This document shows, one piece after another, positions 22,437-30,346 of a stretch of DNA of 52,977 nucleotides. Made by a program: the position numbers and the translations under genes. The stretch is from a virus. Positions within the stretch are counted from its first letter, which is position 1. Every line of letters begins with the position of its first letter. Location of the stretch: positions 1 to 52,977 of IMG/VR virus record IMGVR_UViG_3300020438_000057; one strand, 5' to 3'. The notes beneath the pieces are model-generated. The model was not told the origin of the DNA. It searched no databases and worked only from the letters and a program-made list of their open reading frames with translations.

Positions 22437-22864
22437 TCGTGTTCTCCTCCATTACCTCTTCCATTATAATTAAATACATGTGGTTTTCTTTTAGCAGTTT
22501 CAAATGTAGCTACCGTAATTACAATGGCGGCAATAATACATAAGTGTGCTACTACAGAAAACCCCCATATCCACATACTACCATATGCGAGTGCAAAACT
22601 ACTTGCCCAAGTCCAAGCAAGAATTTGTAGTATCATATGTCTAGCTTGTAAGCTAGGAATATTTCTGAGTGGATTTACATCAGCGTTCATTAATGCATTC
22701 CACATATTATAAATTGCTTCTCTCATTGAGAATACTCCTTCTTCAAATATTACTTTCTTAGGATAATGTGCATCAGCAGAATCACGCCAATCTATAGCAT
22801 CATACAAGTCATGAAACTTTTGTGTGATCTTGTGATTTTTAAAAAATGCAGTTACCCTATACAT
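22433..22864 (-). CDS. two-helix membrane protein, unknown
   Basis: 143 residues. Soluble N-terminal half (HDLYDAIDWRDSADAHYPKK), the motif NPLRNIPSLQARHM, then two membrane helices (about 78-97 and 103-122) and a tail ending GGEHE. It directly follows pseudoazurin, sharing one base (ATG/stop). The conserved-looking central motif suggests a real family, but I cannot name it. Confidence 0.65.
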   Translation of the reverse strand: MYRVTAFFKNHKITQKFHDLYDAIDWRDSADAHYPKKVIFEEGVFSMREAIYNMWNALMNADVNPLRNIPSLQARHMILQILAWTWASSFALAYGSMWIWGFSVVAHLCIIAAIVITVATFETAKRKPHVFNYNGRGNGGEHE

Positions 22865-23295
22865 TATAGTGCTTTCAGTATCTTCTTGAATTTCTTCTTA
22901 GACTTACCTCTGAACTTATGCTTTTTTACTTCAGCTAAGTTTACATCAGAATCACCTACTATGACAACACCAATCATACCCATAGTTGCATGTGGTGTGC
23001 AGACATACAGATAAGCACCTTCTTGTTCGAAAGTATAAGAAAATTCTGCACTGAGTTTACTCTTTACTTTTTCGACACCATCAGGTACAGATACAAATTG
23101 TACATTGTGTCCTTTCGATGCTGGTAACCATGTAATCGTATCACCTACATCTATTCGTGCTATATCTTCACTGTATAGCATTTTCTGTTTGCCTTTTTTG
23201 TTAAGCATATCTATGGACATATCTTCTGCTTTCGCAGATAAAACCATGCCACCCATAAAACATGCTACAATAAGAATTAAATATAAATTTTTCAT
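22864..23295 (-). CDS. pseudoazurin-like blue copper protein
   Basis: 143 residues: signal peptide (1-23, cleaved near AKA/ED) then a cupredoxin domain. Type 1 copper ligands are intact: His63 (KGHNVQF), Cys99, His102 and Met107 in VCTPHATMGMIG, with the C-x2-H-x4-M spacing of pseudoazurin. KKGKQKMLYSED and FSYTFEQEGAY also follow that family, and the basic C-terminus extends it. It carries electrons in the periplasm between respiratory complexes or to reductases. Surrounded by small membrane proteins, one COX-IV-like. Confidence 0.9.
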   Translation of the reverse strand: MKNLYLILIVACFMGGMVLSAKAEDMSIDMLNKKGKQKMLYSEDIARIDVGDTITWLPASKGHNVQFVSVPDGVEKVKSKLSAEFSYTFEQEGAYLYVCTPHATMGMIGVVIVGDSDVNLAEVKKHKFRGKSKKKFKKILKAL

Positions 23296-23513
23296 TCATC
23301 TATCTCCATATTTGAGTTGTAATCTTCTTTCCAAGCTGGATCAGATTGTGATGCAGTTGGATCGTCTAAAAAATTATTAAAGCCCATCACTAGTATTAAA
23401 AGAATAGCTATCACTGATATCCATTTTAGAAATGTAATAAAGCCTTTATAAGTTCTCTGAGCCTCTTCTAAAGCTTGTTGTTTGATATCATCGCTCAACC
23501 TATAAAACTCCAT
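23292..23513 (-). CDS. aa3-type cytochrome c oxidase subunit IV-like membrane protein
   Basis: 73 residues. ALEEAQRTYKGFITFLKW followed by a single membrane helix (ISVIAILLILVMGF) resembles the small bacterial aa3 oxidase subunit IV family (HERTYxGFLKLTKW-type block, PF07835). The polar C-terminal tail is longer than usual. Family call is by motif resemblance only. It overlaps pseudoazurin by 4 bases, so both are likely co-translated. Confidence 0.55.
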   Translation of the reverse strand: MEFYRLSDDIKQQALEEAQRTYKGFITFLKWISVIAILLILVMGFNNFLDDPTASQSDPAWKEDYNSNMEIDE

Positions 23514-23611
23514 ACTATGATGTTCAATAATAAAGTACCACCAAGGGCACCTGCCATAATTAAGAAAAGCGATAAGCCTTCGCTTTTTGTTGGATCAAAT
23601 TCGTACTTCAT
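23495..23611 (-). CDS. 38-residue membrane protein
   Basis: MKYEFDPTKSEGLSLFLI runs into a membrane helix (AGALGGTLLLNIIVWSF). Overlaps the upstream glycosyltransferase by 4 bases and the COX-IV-like gene by 19 bases. Packing and composition support it; role unknown. Confidence 0.55.
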   Translation of the reverse strand: MKYEFDPTKSEGLSLFLIMAGALGGTLLLNIIVWSFIG

Positions 23612-24336
23612 TTTCCTATTATCCCATATGTTACACCACGATCTACTTCGTAGTCTTCTAATTTATAACCTTCAAGTATTGCTTCATCGTAAGCTTTCTC
23701 GTATATCTCAACCAAGTCTTTACGAGGGTGTTCTTGAACTTGGCCAGTAAACCAAGCAGGGCGCCAAGGTTGAGTTGCCATATGTGTATAGTGCAATTGA
23801 TAGATTTCATCAGTATCACCATCGTGTGAGTTCCATCTCTTATCTAATGTACCGACTAAATCATTTTGTATGAAAAGATTAATAAATTGATGGTGTGCAG
23901 TAGCATCTTCTTTCCATGTTTCTACTGCTGGTACTACACTCTTCCACTTAGCACAATCATAAACAATTACACAAAACTCTTTACCACCAAATCTTTCACC
24001 ATCTCTTGCAATACATAGTTTACCTTCGGGTATTTCTATATCAATCAATTCAGCCATATCTTTTATATTAATCATATCAACATCTGTATAGATTGCTTTA
24101 CCTTCAAAGTTACACGCTTCAGGTATACCCCAACGAAAACCGGAGAATGGTGTACTCCAGTTCTGATCGGCCCAACCATGCCAAAAAGATGTCTCATCAT
24201 TAGTTTGTCGCATCCAAGTTATCTCAACTGGGCGACTACAGTTCTTTCGTATTGAATGCTCATAAGCCATTTCTATTTTTGCATCTTCACCATTAGATGA
24301 GGTACCAATAAAAAGTTTCACTGTATCATTTGCCAT
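23608..24336 (-). CDS. GT-A glycosyltransferase-like protein
   Basis: 242 residues. A DxD site in AIYTDVDMINIK (about 85), N-terminal LFIGTSSNGEDAKIEMAYE, and FSGFRWGIPEAC fit nucleotide-sugar transferases of the GT8-like group. His/Trp-rich C-terminal half. Likely modifies surface sugars. Begins within the 3' end of the GIY-YIG gene (11-base overlap). Confidence 0.72.
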   Translation of the reverse strand: MANDTVKLFIGTSSNGEDAKIEMAYEHSIRKNCSRPVEITWMRQTNDETSFWHGWADQNWSTPFSGFRWGIPEACNFEGKAIYTDVDMINIKDMAELIDIEIPEGKLCIARDGERFGGKEFCVIVYDCAKWKSVVPAVETWKEDATAHHQFINLFIQNDLVGTLDKRWNSHDGDTDEIYQLHYTHMATQPWRPAWFTGQVQEHPRKDLVEIYEKAYDEAILEGYKLEDYEVDRGVTYGIIGK

Positions 24337-24775
24337 AGTTTCTACCTTCTCTTATGTGTTCTGGTTTCTTGTACCATTTACCATTTATGTTATCATTATA
24401 GTAACTACTATCTTCTAACACATTTTTTAAAAATAACTGTTTAACTTCTTCATAGTTTACATCACCTTTAGTCGTATGTAAAGACAAAATTTGTCTTTTA
24501 TAGTTATTTTTTTCTTTTATTTTGATTTGTTCTAGTAATTCTTTAGATGAACCATAGTATTTCTTCCAGTCAGATTCTGATCTAACTCGTTTAGATTTAC
24601 CTTTCGTTTTTCTAAGTTGATGAAAATACTTTCTACCTATGTACTTTTTGTCTGTATCTAATTCTGTGATAAGATACACAAATCCTACATAAGATTTTAT
24701 GTCTTTTGTTGTGAATGGTATGCCATTAAATGTCCAAGGGTTATCATAATCAATTTCCGTAATCGTCCTCGTCAT
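24326..24775 (-). CDS. GIY-YIG-like nuclease
   Basis: 149 residues. The GFVYLITELDTDKKYIGRKY block is the GIY-YIG motif (GFVYLI...YIGRK), followed by SDWKKYYGSSKELL, a layout I know from T4-like phage endonucleases. Such enzymes cut DNA; T4 examples include DenA and homing SegA-E. It lacks an obvious DNA-binding tail, so a T4 DenA-like host-DNA role or a homing role are both possible. Confidence 0.75.
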   Translation of the reverse strand: MTRTITEIDYDNPWTFNGIPFTTKDIKSYVGFVYLITELDTDKKYIGRKYFHQLRKTKGKSKRVRSESDWKKYYGSSKELLEQIKIKEKNNYKRQILSLHTTKGDVNYEEVKQLFLKNVLEDSSYYNDNINGKWYKKPEHIREGRNYGK

Positions 24776-24944
24776 ATTCTAGCTCATCAACCTCTTCTTC
24801 TTCTAAATCGTCCAAGTCTATATCTGCCCCACAATAAGGACAATATATTGGTTCATTCTTGCTAGTATTTATACCGACAATTTCATACTCTGCTCCACAC
24901 TCGGTACACTCAAGTTCGTATGTTATTTCTTCTTTATCTGCCAT
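24750..24944 (-). CDS. acidic zinc-ribbon protein
   Basis: 64 residues with two knuckles ECTECGAEYE and YCPYCGADID (Cys-x2-Cys pairs 20 residues apart) and a very acidic C-terminus (LEEEEVDELEYDEDDYG). Typical of small zinc ribbons that contact RNA polymerase or nucleic acid; partner unknown. Overlaps the GIY-YIG start by 26 bases. Confidence 0.75.
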   Translation of the reverse strand: MADKEEITYELECTECGAEYEIVGINTSKNEPIYCPYCGADIDLDDLEEEEVDELEYDEDDYGN

Positions 24945-24946
24945 AT

Positions 24947-25993
24947 CTATACCCCGTAGATAGTGTTATGTGTGTTGTTGACACGTACAAACGTAGTACA
25001 CTTACTTAGTTGTTTTAAATTACTTGCTCCTACATATGTACACGCTGAACGAACACCACTAAGTATATCTACTACAGTAGGTTTTACTGCACCTCTATAC
25101 GGCACTGTTACTGTTTTACCCTCTGAACCACGATACTCGTTCTTTATTAGATTACCATGTTTCTCCATTGCAGTTTCTGAAGCCATACCATAGAACTTCA
25201 TTCCTACTGGAGTTGGATTATCATCTTCGAATATTAAGTCACCAGCACATTCATTATGTCCTGATAGCATACCACCAATCATCACAAAGTCAGCACCAGC
25301 GGCAAATGCTTTCACAATATCTCCTGGTGTATTGCAACCACCATCAGCAATTACATGTCCACCAAGTCCGTGAGCGGCATCTGCACATTCAATTACTGCA
25401 CTCAACTGTGGATAACCCACACCAGTTTTAATTCGTGTAGTACATACTGAGCCAGGGCCTACACCTACTTTTACTACATCTGCACCAGCTAATATAAGTT
25501 CTTGTGTCATATCAGCAGTTACAACATTACCGCAAACGATTGTAGCATCTGGTAATTTATCTCTAAGTTTTTTAAGAGCATCTACAACCGCAATAGTATA
25601 ACCATTTGCAACATCAATACCGATAAAAGACATACGTGTACTATTCCATATCTCAATAACACGATTCATTTCTTCATCTGATATACCAGCTAAACAACCT
25701 AAGAACTCTCTTCCTTTATCCATGTACACCACTTTCCACCACTCGTCACTTAGATTGAGTGCTTTTGCTATACATGTTACCATATGAAATTCTGTAAGTG
25801 CAGAATGCATTTTGAAAGTACCTACAACGTCCATATTAGCGGCCATGATAGGTACACCAGTCCATTCTCTTTCGCTATGTCTGAACTTATATGTTCTTTC
25901 TATATCAACACTTGCTCTTGTTTTCAATGTAGAACGCTTCGGACGAATCAATACGTCCGAATAATCTAACTTAATATCTTCACTAATTAACAT
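24947..25993 (-). CDS. guaC: GMP reductase
   Basis: 348 residues, aligning along its length with E. coli GuaC (347). Seen: [32 protein letters not shown], and the active-site loop [11 protein letters not shown] with catalytic Cys184; FVMIGGML and YRGSEGKTV flap region follow. It converts GMP to IMP with NADPH. It lacks the CBS domains of IMP dehydrogenase, which favours GuaC. It sits directly behind the ribonucleotide reductase gene, sharing one base with its stop, so it probably helps rebalance purines for DNA synthesis. Confidence 0.92.
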   Translation of the reverse strand: MLISEDIKLDYSDVLIRPKRSTLKTRASVDIERTYKFRHSEREWTGVPIMAANMDVVGTFKMHSALTEFHMVTCIAKALNLSDEWWKVVYMDKGREFLGCLAGISDEEMNRVIEIWNSTRMSFIGIDVANGYTIAVVDALKKLRDKLPDATIVCGNVVTADMTQELILAGADVVKVGVGPGSVCTTRIKTGVGYPQLSAVIECADAAHGLGGHVIADGGCNTPGDIVKAFAAGADFVMIGGMLSGHNECAGDLIFEDDNPTPVGMKFYGMASETAMEKHGNLIKNEYRGSEGKTVTVPYRGAVKPTVVDILSGVRSACTYVGASNLKQLSKCTTFVRVNNTHNTIYGV

Positions 25994-27906
25994 TAGATTT
26001 CACAACCACCAGCAACACAGGCGAGTTCTTGGGCGCCTTCTGTCATGTCTGTAGTTTCGTATGCTGAAAGTTGTGTCCAATCTATGTTCTTAGGCATTTT
26101 ATCAAGTTCTCTCTGATACATAACAGAATCACAATCTTGATATGGTGCTTGCTTATATACATGCTCTGAGTATGGTAAAAATGATACACCTGACATCCAA
26201 TCAAAGTGCTTGTAAACCCATGCACCAACTTCGAACCATTCGTCTTCTTTGACTGAAATAGTTACAGATGGTTTATGCTCACACCAATGCTTTTGATACA
26301 CAAGCCATAATTCTAATTGCTCAATAGCTGACATGTCTTGTCGCATCACTGCATTTTCTGGTGCTTTCATTGGAAATGAAAATACATACGTGTGATCTGG
26401 TTTCATTACATCATCTTCGCATGGAAAACCAGCATCTTTCATATACAGTGCAAGAGGATCTTTCTTATCAGCACGAACTGTACGTATATAGTAGGGATTA
26501 TGTCGTGCATGTATTCCAGAGGCGGAATCTACTAGCTGAGACACAGTTCCAGATGGTTTTACACAAGTAATAGAAACTGATTGTTGTATACCAATCTTAT
26601 CGGCCCACTCTGCATTTGTTGCGATTGCTACTTTTCTAAGTTCATCAAGTCTCTTATCTAAACCAGGCTCTTTGCCATTTGTTAGTGTATTATCCATAAT
26701 ACCTGTAAGAGACACACCAAGAAGTCTTTCTTCTTGTGTATTCTTCGCCCAATCTCTTGTAAGATATTTAAAGTTGACAAGTGTTGATTGAAATGTACCA
26801 AGTATCGTAGCGAACTTTACTTTATCTTTCAATGTCTTCATATCATCAGTAGCACGTATTACTACTTCAGATAGATTACAAAATTGCTTGCTTCTGAGTA
26901 TTATTTCTGAGCAGGGATTTGTGCCGAAATCCCAGTCATTGTCTCGTCTACCGTTACGTCCAGCTTGTTCTTTGGCAGATTGACGATTAAAGATTCCTCT
27001 TTCACCTGACTTTGAGTCGTAGAGTGACTTCCACTCGTCCATGAAGATTCCGATTTCTGGCTTTTCTGTGTAACATGCTGAGTTGTTTGCAAGTGCCCTT
27101 TGTCCATGATCCTCCCACCATTGTCCTGATTTTGCTACTCTCATTCTGTCATCACTTAAATTACTGAGTGAAATAAGTGCAGAACGTCTTACGCCACCAA
27201 CAACTACAACCTCTGCTATCTTGCATACTAAATCATGACATTCTAGAGATGTGAGTTTTCTGCCTGTGGCATTCTTGAATATATTTATAGAAAACCGAAA
27301 TAGTTGATCTAGTGGTTCTGGGCCTGATGCTCTACCACCAAAAGTTTTAAGTGGAGCTCCAGCTGGCCTTACTTTACTTAAATCCCATGATGGAATCTGG
27401 CCAGAATATAAAAGATGTATTAATTCTTTCATCGACTTTGCCCAACCTAGTTTACTGTCAGGTACTACAATTGTTGTATCTGTTTCATGCAACTCGTCTG
27501 CCACGTTTGGTAATTTCATAACATCTTGTCTCTCTACTGAGAAACCTACACCAGTACCGTTCATTAAAATATAAAGTATTTCGTCAAACGCTCTAGGAGA
27601 ATCAACTGCGACATACGAACAGTTATAACCAGATACGTTTTCTCTCTTGAGTGCTTCACCAGCAGTCATGAGACATCTCATTGAAGGCATTACTTTTTGT
27701 GATAGTACAGCTTCTTCTAATCTCTTTCTTGATACATCATCAAGTTTAAAATTATTCTGCTCTTGTAAATGTTCTGTAAAGAAGTCAAAGTATCTACCAA
27801 CTGTTTCACTCCACGTTTCTCTTCTACCTTTTTCAGGCAACCATCTTGAGTATCTCGACAGATGGATAAATTCTTGATATTCTGTTGGTAAATGATTACT
27901 TCGCAT
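25993..27906 (-). CDS. nrdJ: class II (B12-dependent) ribonucleoside triphosphate reductase, monomeric type
   Basis: 637 residues. Motifs of the Lactobacillus-type monomeric RTPR: NCSYVAVDSPRAFDEILYIL with the first redox Cys, GTGVGFSVER, the finger-loop NPCSEIILRSKQFCNLSEV with the radical and partner cysteines, CVKPSGTVSQL, and the C-terminal redox pair CVAGGC (630, 635). Reduces NTPs to dNTPs using adenosylcobalamin and no oxygen-derived radical protein. T4 itself uses class Ia enzymes, so this is a replacement. It overlaps thyX by 11 bases. Confidence 0.93.
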   Translation of the reverse strand: MRSNHLPTEYQEFIHLSRYSRWLPEKGRRETWSETVGRYFDFFTEHLQEQNNFKLDDVSRKRLEEAVLSQKVMPSMRCLMTAGEALKRENVSGYNCSYVAVDSPRAFDEILYILMNGTGVGFSVERQDVMKLPNVADELHETDTTIVVPDSKLGWAKSMKELIHLLYSGQIPSWDLSKVRPAGAPLKTFGGRASGPEPLDQLFRFSINIFKNATGRKLTSLECHDLVCKIAEVVVVGGVRRSALISLSNLSDDRMRVAKSGQWWEDHGQRALANNSACYTEKPEIGIFMDEWKSLYDSKSGERGIFNRQSAKEQAGRNGRRDNDWDFGTNPCSEIILRSKQFCNLSEVVIRATDDMKTLKDKVKFATILGTFQSTLVNFKYLTRDWAKNTQEERLLGVSLTGIMDNTLTNGKEPGLDKRLDELRKVAIATNAEWADKIGIQQSVSITCVKPSGTVSQLVDSASGIHARHNPYYIRTVRADKKDPLALYMKDAGFPCEDDVMKPDHTYVFSFPMKAPENAVMRQDMSAIEQLELWLVYQKHWCEHKPSVTISVKEDEWFEVGAWVYKHFDWMSGVSFLPYSEHVYKQAPYQDCDSVMYQRELDKMPKNIDWTQLSAYETTDMTEGAQELACVAGGCEI

Positions 27907-28540
27907 GTCTTTCTCCTATTAAGCTTTTCCACGATAGTGGGAATTTTTCTTTTATATTATCACTTATAAATTCAGCAATAATTTGTGTTTCTATTTGTGC
28001 AGTTTTATGTAGTCTTAAATTACAAACTCTTGCAAAAGCATAGAGTGTTCCACTCCAAAACCATTCTGTCATCATATTCTGAGGTAACACCATACGAGCC
28101 ATCTCTGGTGCTACACCTTCATTAAGCAAATTATTATATGTTTGCTTGACATATTCCATAGTGCCAGCAATATCGTATTCTATTCTTTCTTCACCTGAGC
28201 CTTGTTTAATATTACCTTGAGGCCGTGTTCTCCAAAAATCTGGTATATAAAACTCAGGTTCGTTATCAACGTATCTTCTACTCACTTCATTCCATACAAG
28301 CCCTACTTGATGCTTAACTAATTGTCGAGCAACAAAGATAGGTGCTTTTATTCTAAATTGCAATGAAGCGTGTCCGAATGGACTCCAATGATTATGTTCA
28401 GCTAAAAACTTAATTAACTTTTCATCACTTTCGTCAATAGTAATATGTTCTTTATCAAAAGAAACTCTAGCGGCATTTACAACTGATAAGTCATCTCCCA
28501 TAGTGTCTTCTAGGGAAACTCGCATTTTTGTACCATTCAT
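27896..28540 (-). CDS. thyX: flavin-dependent thymidylate synthase ThyX
   Basis: 214 residues. The ThyX motif is present as KHQVGLVWNEVSRRY (76-90); KHQ replaces the usual RHR, a variant I recall from other phage ThyX proteins. NHWSPFGHASLQF (His57) and LRLHKTAQIETQ complete the FAD/dUMP site. Makes dTMP from dUMP with FAD and methylene-tetrahydrofolate. Sits upstream of nrdJ and guaC in one unit for nucleotide supply. Confidence 0.94.
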   Translation of the reverse strand: MNGTKMRVSLEDTMGDDLSVVNAARVSFDKEHITIDESDEKLIKFLAEHNHWSPFGHASLQFRIKAPIFVARQLVKHQVGLVWNEVSRRYVDNEPEFYIPDFWRTRPQGNIKQGSGEERIEYDIAGTMEYVKQTYNNLLNEGVAPEMARMVLPQNMMTEWFWSGTLYAFARVCNLRLHKTAQIETQIIAEFISDNIKEKFPLSWKSLIGERHAK

Positions 28541-28755
28541 TCAATATATCCTAAACACCAGTTTTCGGCCGCATCTTCTGCAAACCTTTCGTTATGAATA
28601 ACTGGTTCAGATATCATAGGTACAGATTTTACCAGTTTATTATCTTCAAACATTCTCACAAGATACATTTTAAATTCTTTATTGTATACAACGTGAGCAT
28701 GACGTTTCTGATCGTCACTCCAAAACTTATGTACTTCATCTTCAACATCTATCAT
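28537..28755 (-). CDS. small conserved protein, unknown
   Basis: 72 residues: EDEVHKFWSDDQKRHAHVVY, KMYLVRMFEDNKLV, NWCLGYIE. Looks like a compact alpha/beta domain. Linked by 4-base overlaps to primase and thyX. Confidence 0.65.
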   Translation of the reverse strand: MIDVEDEVHKFWSDDQKRHAHVVYNKEFKMYLVRMFEDNKLVKSVPMISEPVIHNERFAEDAAENWCLGYIE

Positions 28756-29759
28756 ATTTTACTCCATTCAACTAATTTCATTTTAGCATTTAAATCTTGA
28801 AACGTGTTAACATTTATAATATTCAAGATTTCCACTTTTGTCATTCCAGATAGTATCATATCATTAATATCTTTATATTGTAAAAAGTTTGGCCAGACAC
28901 ATACTGAAAACCCTTCATCAATATTTCTAGATAACTTCTTATATATCATACTAGATTTAGGTTCATTATCATATACAATAACAATATCTTGTTTTTTCTT
29001 ACTGTTTATATATGCACCTCCATCAGCACCAATCATAGCTATACTATTATCGATAAACATCGAGTCTATAGGGCCTTCTAGTGCATATACTCTTTTAGTC
29101 CAGTCAACCTCATCTAATCCAAATATTTTAGGTTTATCTTCTTCTATCATTATTGTAATGTATCGTATAGAGTTTTTACTAAAAGAACGGCCTTGAAGCC
29201 CAATAAGATTTTCATATTCATCAAAGAATGGTATCACTAATCTAGGTTCATCTTTATCTTCTGATAGCTTTCTAGGTATAATACTATTGACAAACTTTGC
29301 AAAGTATGGTGCATAATATAATTTACGATGATATTCATTAGGTATCTTTCGCTTCTGTACATATTCTTTTGCAGGGTGATTATATTTTAGCTGAGATATC
29401 TTTTTTAAAGCTTTAAGTGGTGTTTTAAAATGATATTCTCTTTTTGAAAATGTTATCTCTTTAGGCTCTTCTTTAATAACTCTATCTTTATTTACAAAAG
29501 CTTCCATACGATATTCTTTAAATAAAGACACATCAACATGTTTGATAAGATTGCCAATACTAGATGTTATACCACAATTGTGACACTTGAAAGAGTACTT
29601 ATTCTCTCTTGCATATACATAACCTCTAGCTTTCATTCTGTTAGTTTGACTATCACCACAGAACGGACAACGAAAGTTGAATAAGTTATTTGTTTTTCTT
29701 TTGAAAAGGGAAAGTCTACCAGATAGTATATTGATATACTTCAAATCTACATAAGTCAT
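28752..29759 (-). CDS. 61: DNA primase gp61
   Basis: 335 residues. N-terminal zinc ribbon with Cys31, Cys34 (CPFCGD), Cys59 and Cys62 (CHNCG); Toprim catalytic Glu228 in YALEGPIDS, GADGG at 244-248 and VYDNEP with Asp264. Makes RNA primers with helicase gp41 for lagging-strand synthesis. Length matches T4 gp61 (342). It has its own consensus promoter (29767-29795). Confidence 0.93.
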   Translation of the reverse strand: MTYVDLKYINILSGRLSLFKRKTNNLFNFRCPFCGDSQTNRMKARGYVYARENKYSFKCHNCGITSSIGNLIKHVDVSLFKEYRMEAFVNKDRVIKEEPKEITFSKREYHFKTPLKALKKISQLKYNHPAKEYVQKRKIPNEYHRKLYYAPYFAKFVNSIIPRKLSEDKDEPRLVIPFFDEYENLIGLQGRSFSKNSIRYITIMIEEDKPKIFGLDEVDWTKRVYALEGPIDSMFIDNSIAMIGADGGAYINSKKKQDIVIVYDNEPKSSMIYKKLSRNIDEGFSVCVWPNFLQYKDINDMILSGMTKVEILNIINVNTFQDLNAKMKLVEWSKI

Positions 29760-29766
29760 ACAGACT

Positions 29767-29795
29767 ATAGTATACTAACTGAGTATCTTTGTCAA
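29767..29795 (-). promoter_or_regulatory. sigma70-type promoter of primase
   Basis: -35 TTGACA (29795-29790), 17-base spacer, -10 TACTAT (29772-29767), ending 8 bases before the ATG. It lies over the 3' end of the upstream membrane-protein gene. The short distance implies a very short leader. Confidence 0.65.
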
Positions 29796-30047
29796 GTTCA
29801 TTCCTAAAGAAATTAAGAATCCTAATACAATAGCACCTCCGATGATGCTCCACTTCCATTTCTCTAGAGATGTAACTCTTTGTTCCATCTTATGATTAAC
29901 TTCTTGCTGTTCTTGACGCATTGATTTCATCTCTGACATCAATTCATCTTTCATATCTGATATACGTTTATGCAATAGATCGGACTCCATCTTGTTTTCC
30001 TTACGGAGATCGTTAATGTATTCGAACAAGTCTACTTTATCAGACAT
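29775..30047 (-). CDS. coiled-coil, C-terminally anchored membrane protein (XhlA-like)
   Basis: 90 residues: helical coiled coil over most of its length (MKDELMSEMKSMRQEQQEV), then TSLEKWKWSIIGGAIVLGFL, one C-terminal membrane helix. The EKWKW-IIGGAI junction resembles haemolysin XhlA-type phage proteins, which assist holins or bind the membrane. Role here unproven. Confidence 0.65.
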   Translation of the reverse strand: MSDKVDLFEYINDLRKENKMESDLLHKRISDMKDELMSEMKSMRQEQQEVNHKMEQRVTSLEKWKWSIIGGAIVLGFLISLGMNLTKILS

Positions 30048-30061
30048 CGTTAATTACTCTT

Positions 30062-30346
30062 CTATTTAGTTTTCTTTTCTAGCTTTGATATACGCTTCTC
30101 TATCTCACTGATTTTGCGGCGTATCATAGGATACTTATACTTCCATGCATCTTCAGGTTGCTCTAAAAACGTAAGTCCCCATCTTTTCACTAAAAAATCT
30201 ATAATTAAATCTACTTTTGCGTAAAACCACAAGCCTATGCGTGTAGTACTCATGTATGCTATGAATATTGCACCAAGGCCGGAACCAGCAAGTGCGGTAT
30301 AAATCCATAGTCTGTCGCTAAACATTCTTTCTATCATTTCCCACAT
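30062..30346 (-). CDS. membrane protein with C-terminal coiled coil
   Basis: 94 residues. N-terminal helix LWIYTALAGSGLGAIFIAYM, a second amphipathic hydrophobic part (FYAKVDLIIDFLVKRWGL), then the coiled coil SEIEKRISKLEKKTK. I recall related proteins in marine myoviruses without a function. Overlaps the lipase gene by 29 bases. Confidence 0.65.
   Translation of the reverse strand: MWEMIERMFSDRLWIYTALAGSGLGAIFIAYMSTTRIGLWFYAKVDLIIDFLVKRWGLTFLEQPEDAWKYKYPMIRRKISEIEKRISKLEKKTK

Noticed and set aside
24866-24873. TATAAATA inside the acidic zinc-ribbon gene
   Set aside because: About 90 bases before the GIY-YIG gene, but that gene is an enzyme of the nucleotide/early block and overlaps its neighbour; not strong enough to list as a promoter.
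27282-27289. TATAAATA on the minus strand inside nrdJ
   Set aside because: No gene starts nearby downstream; also true of the copies at 8373-8380 and within 37394-41107.
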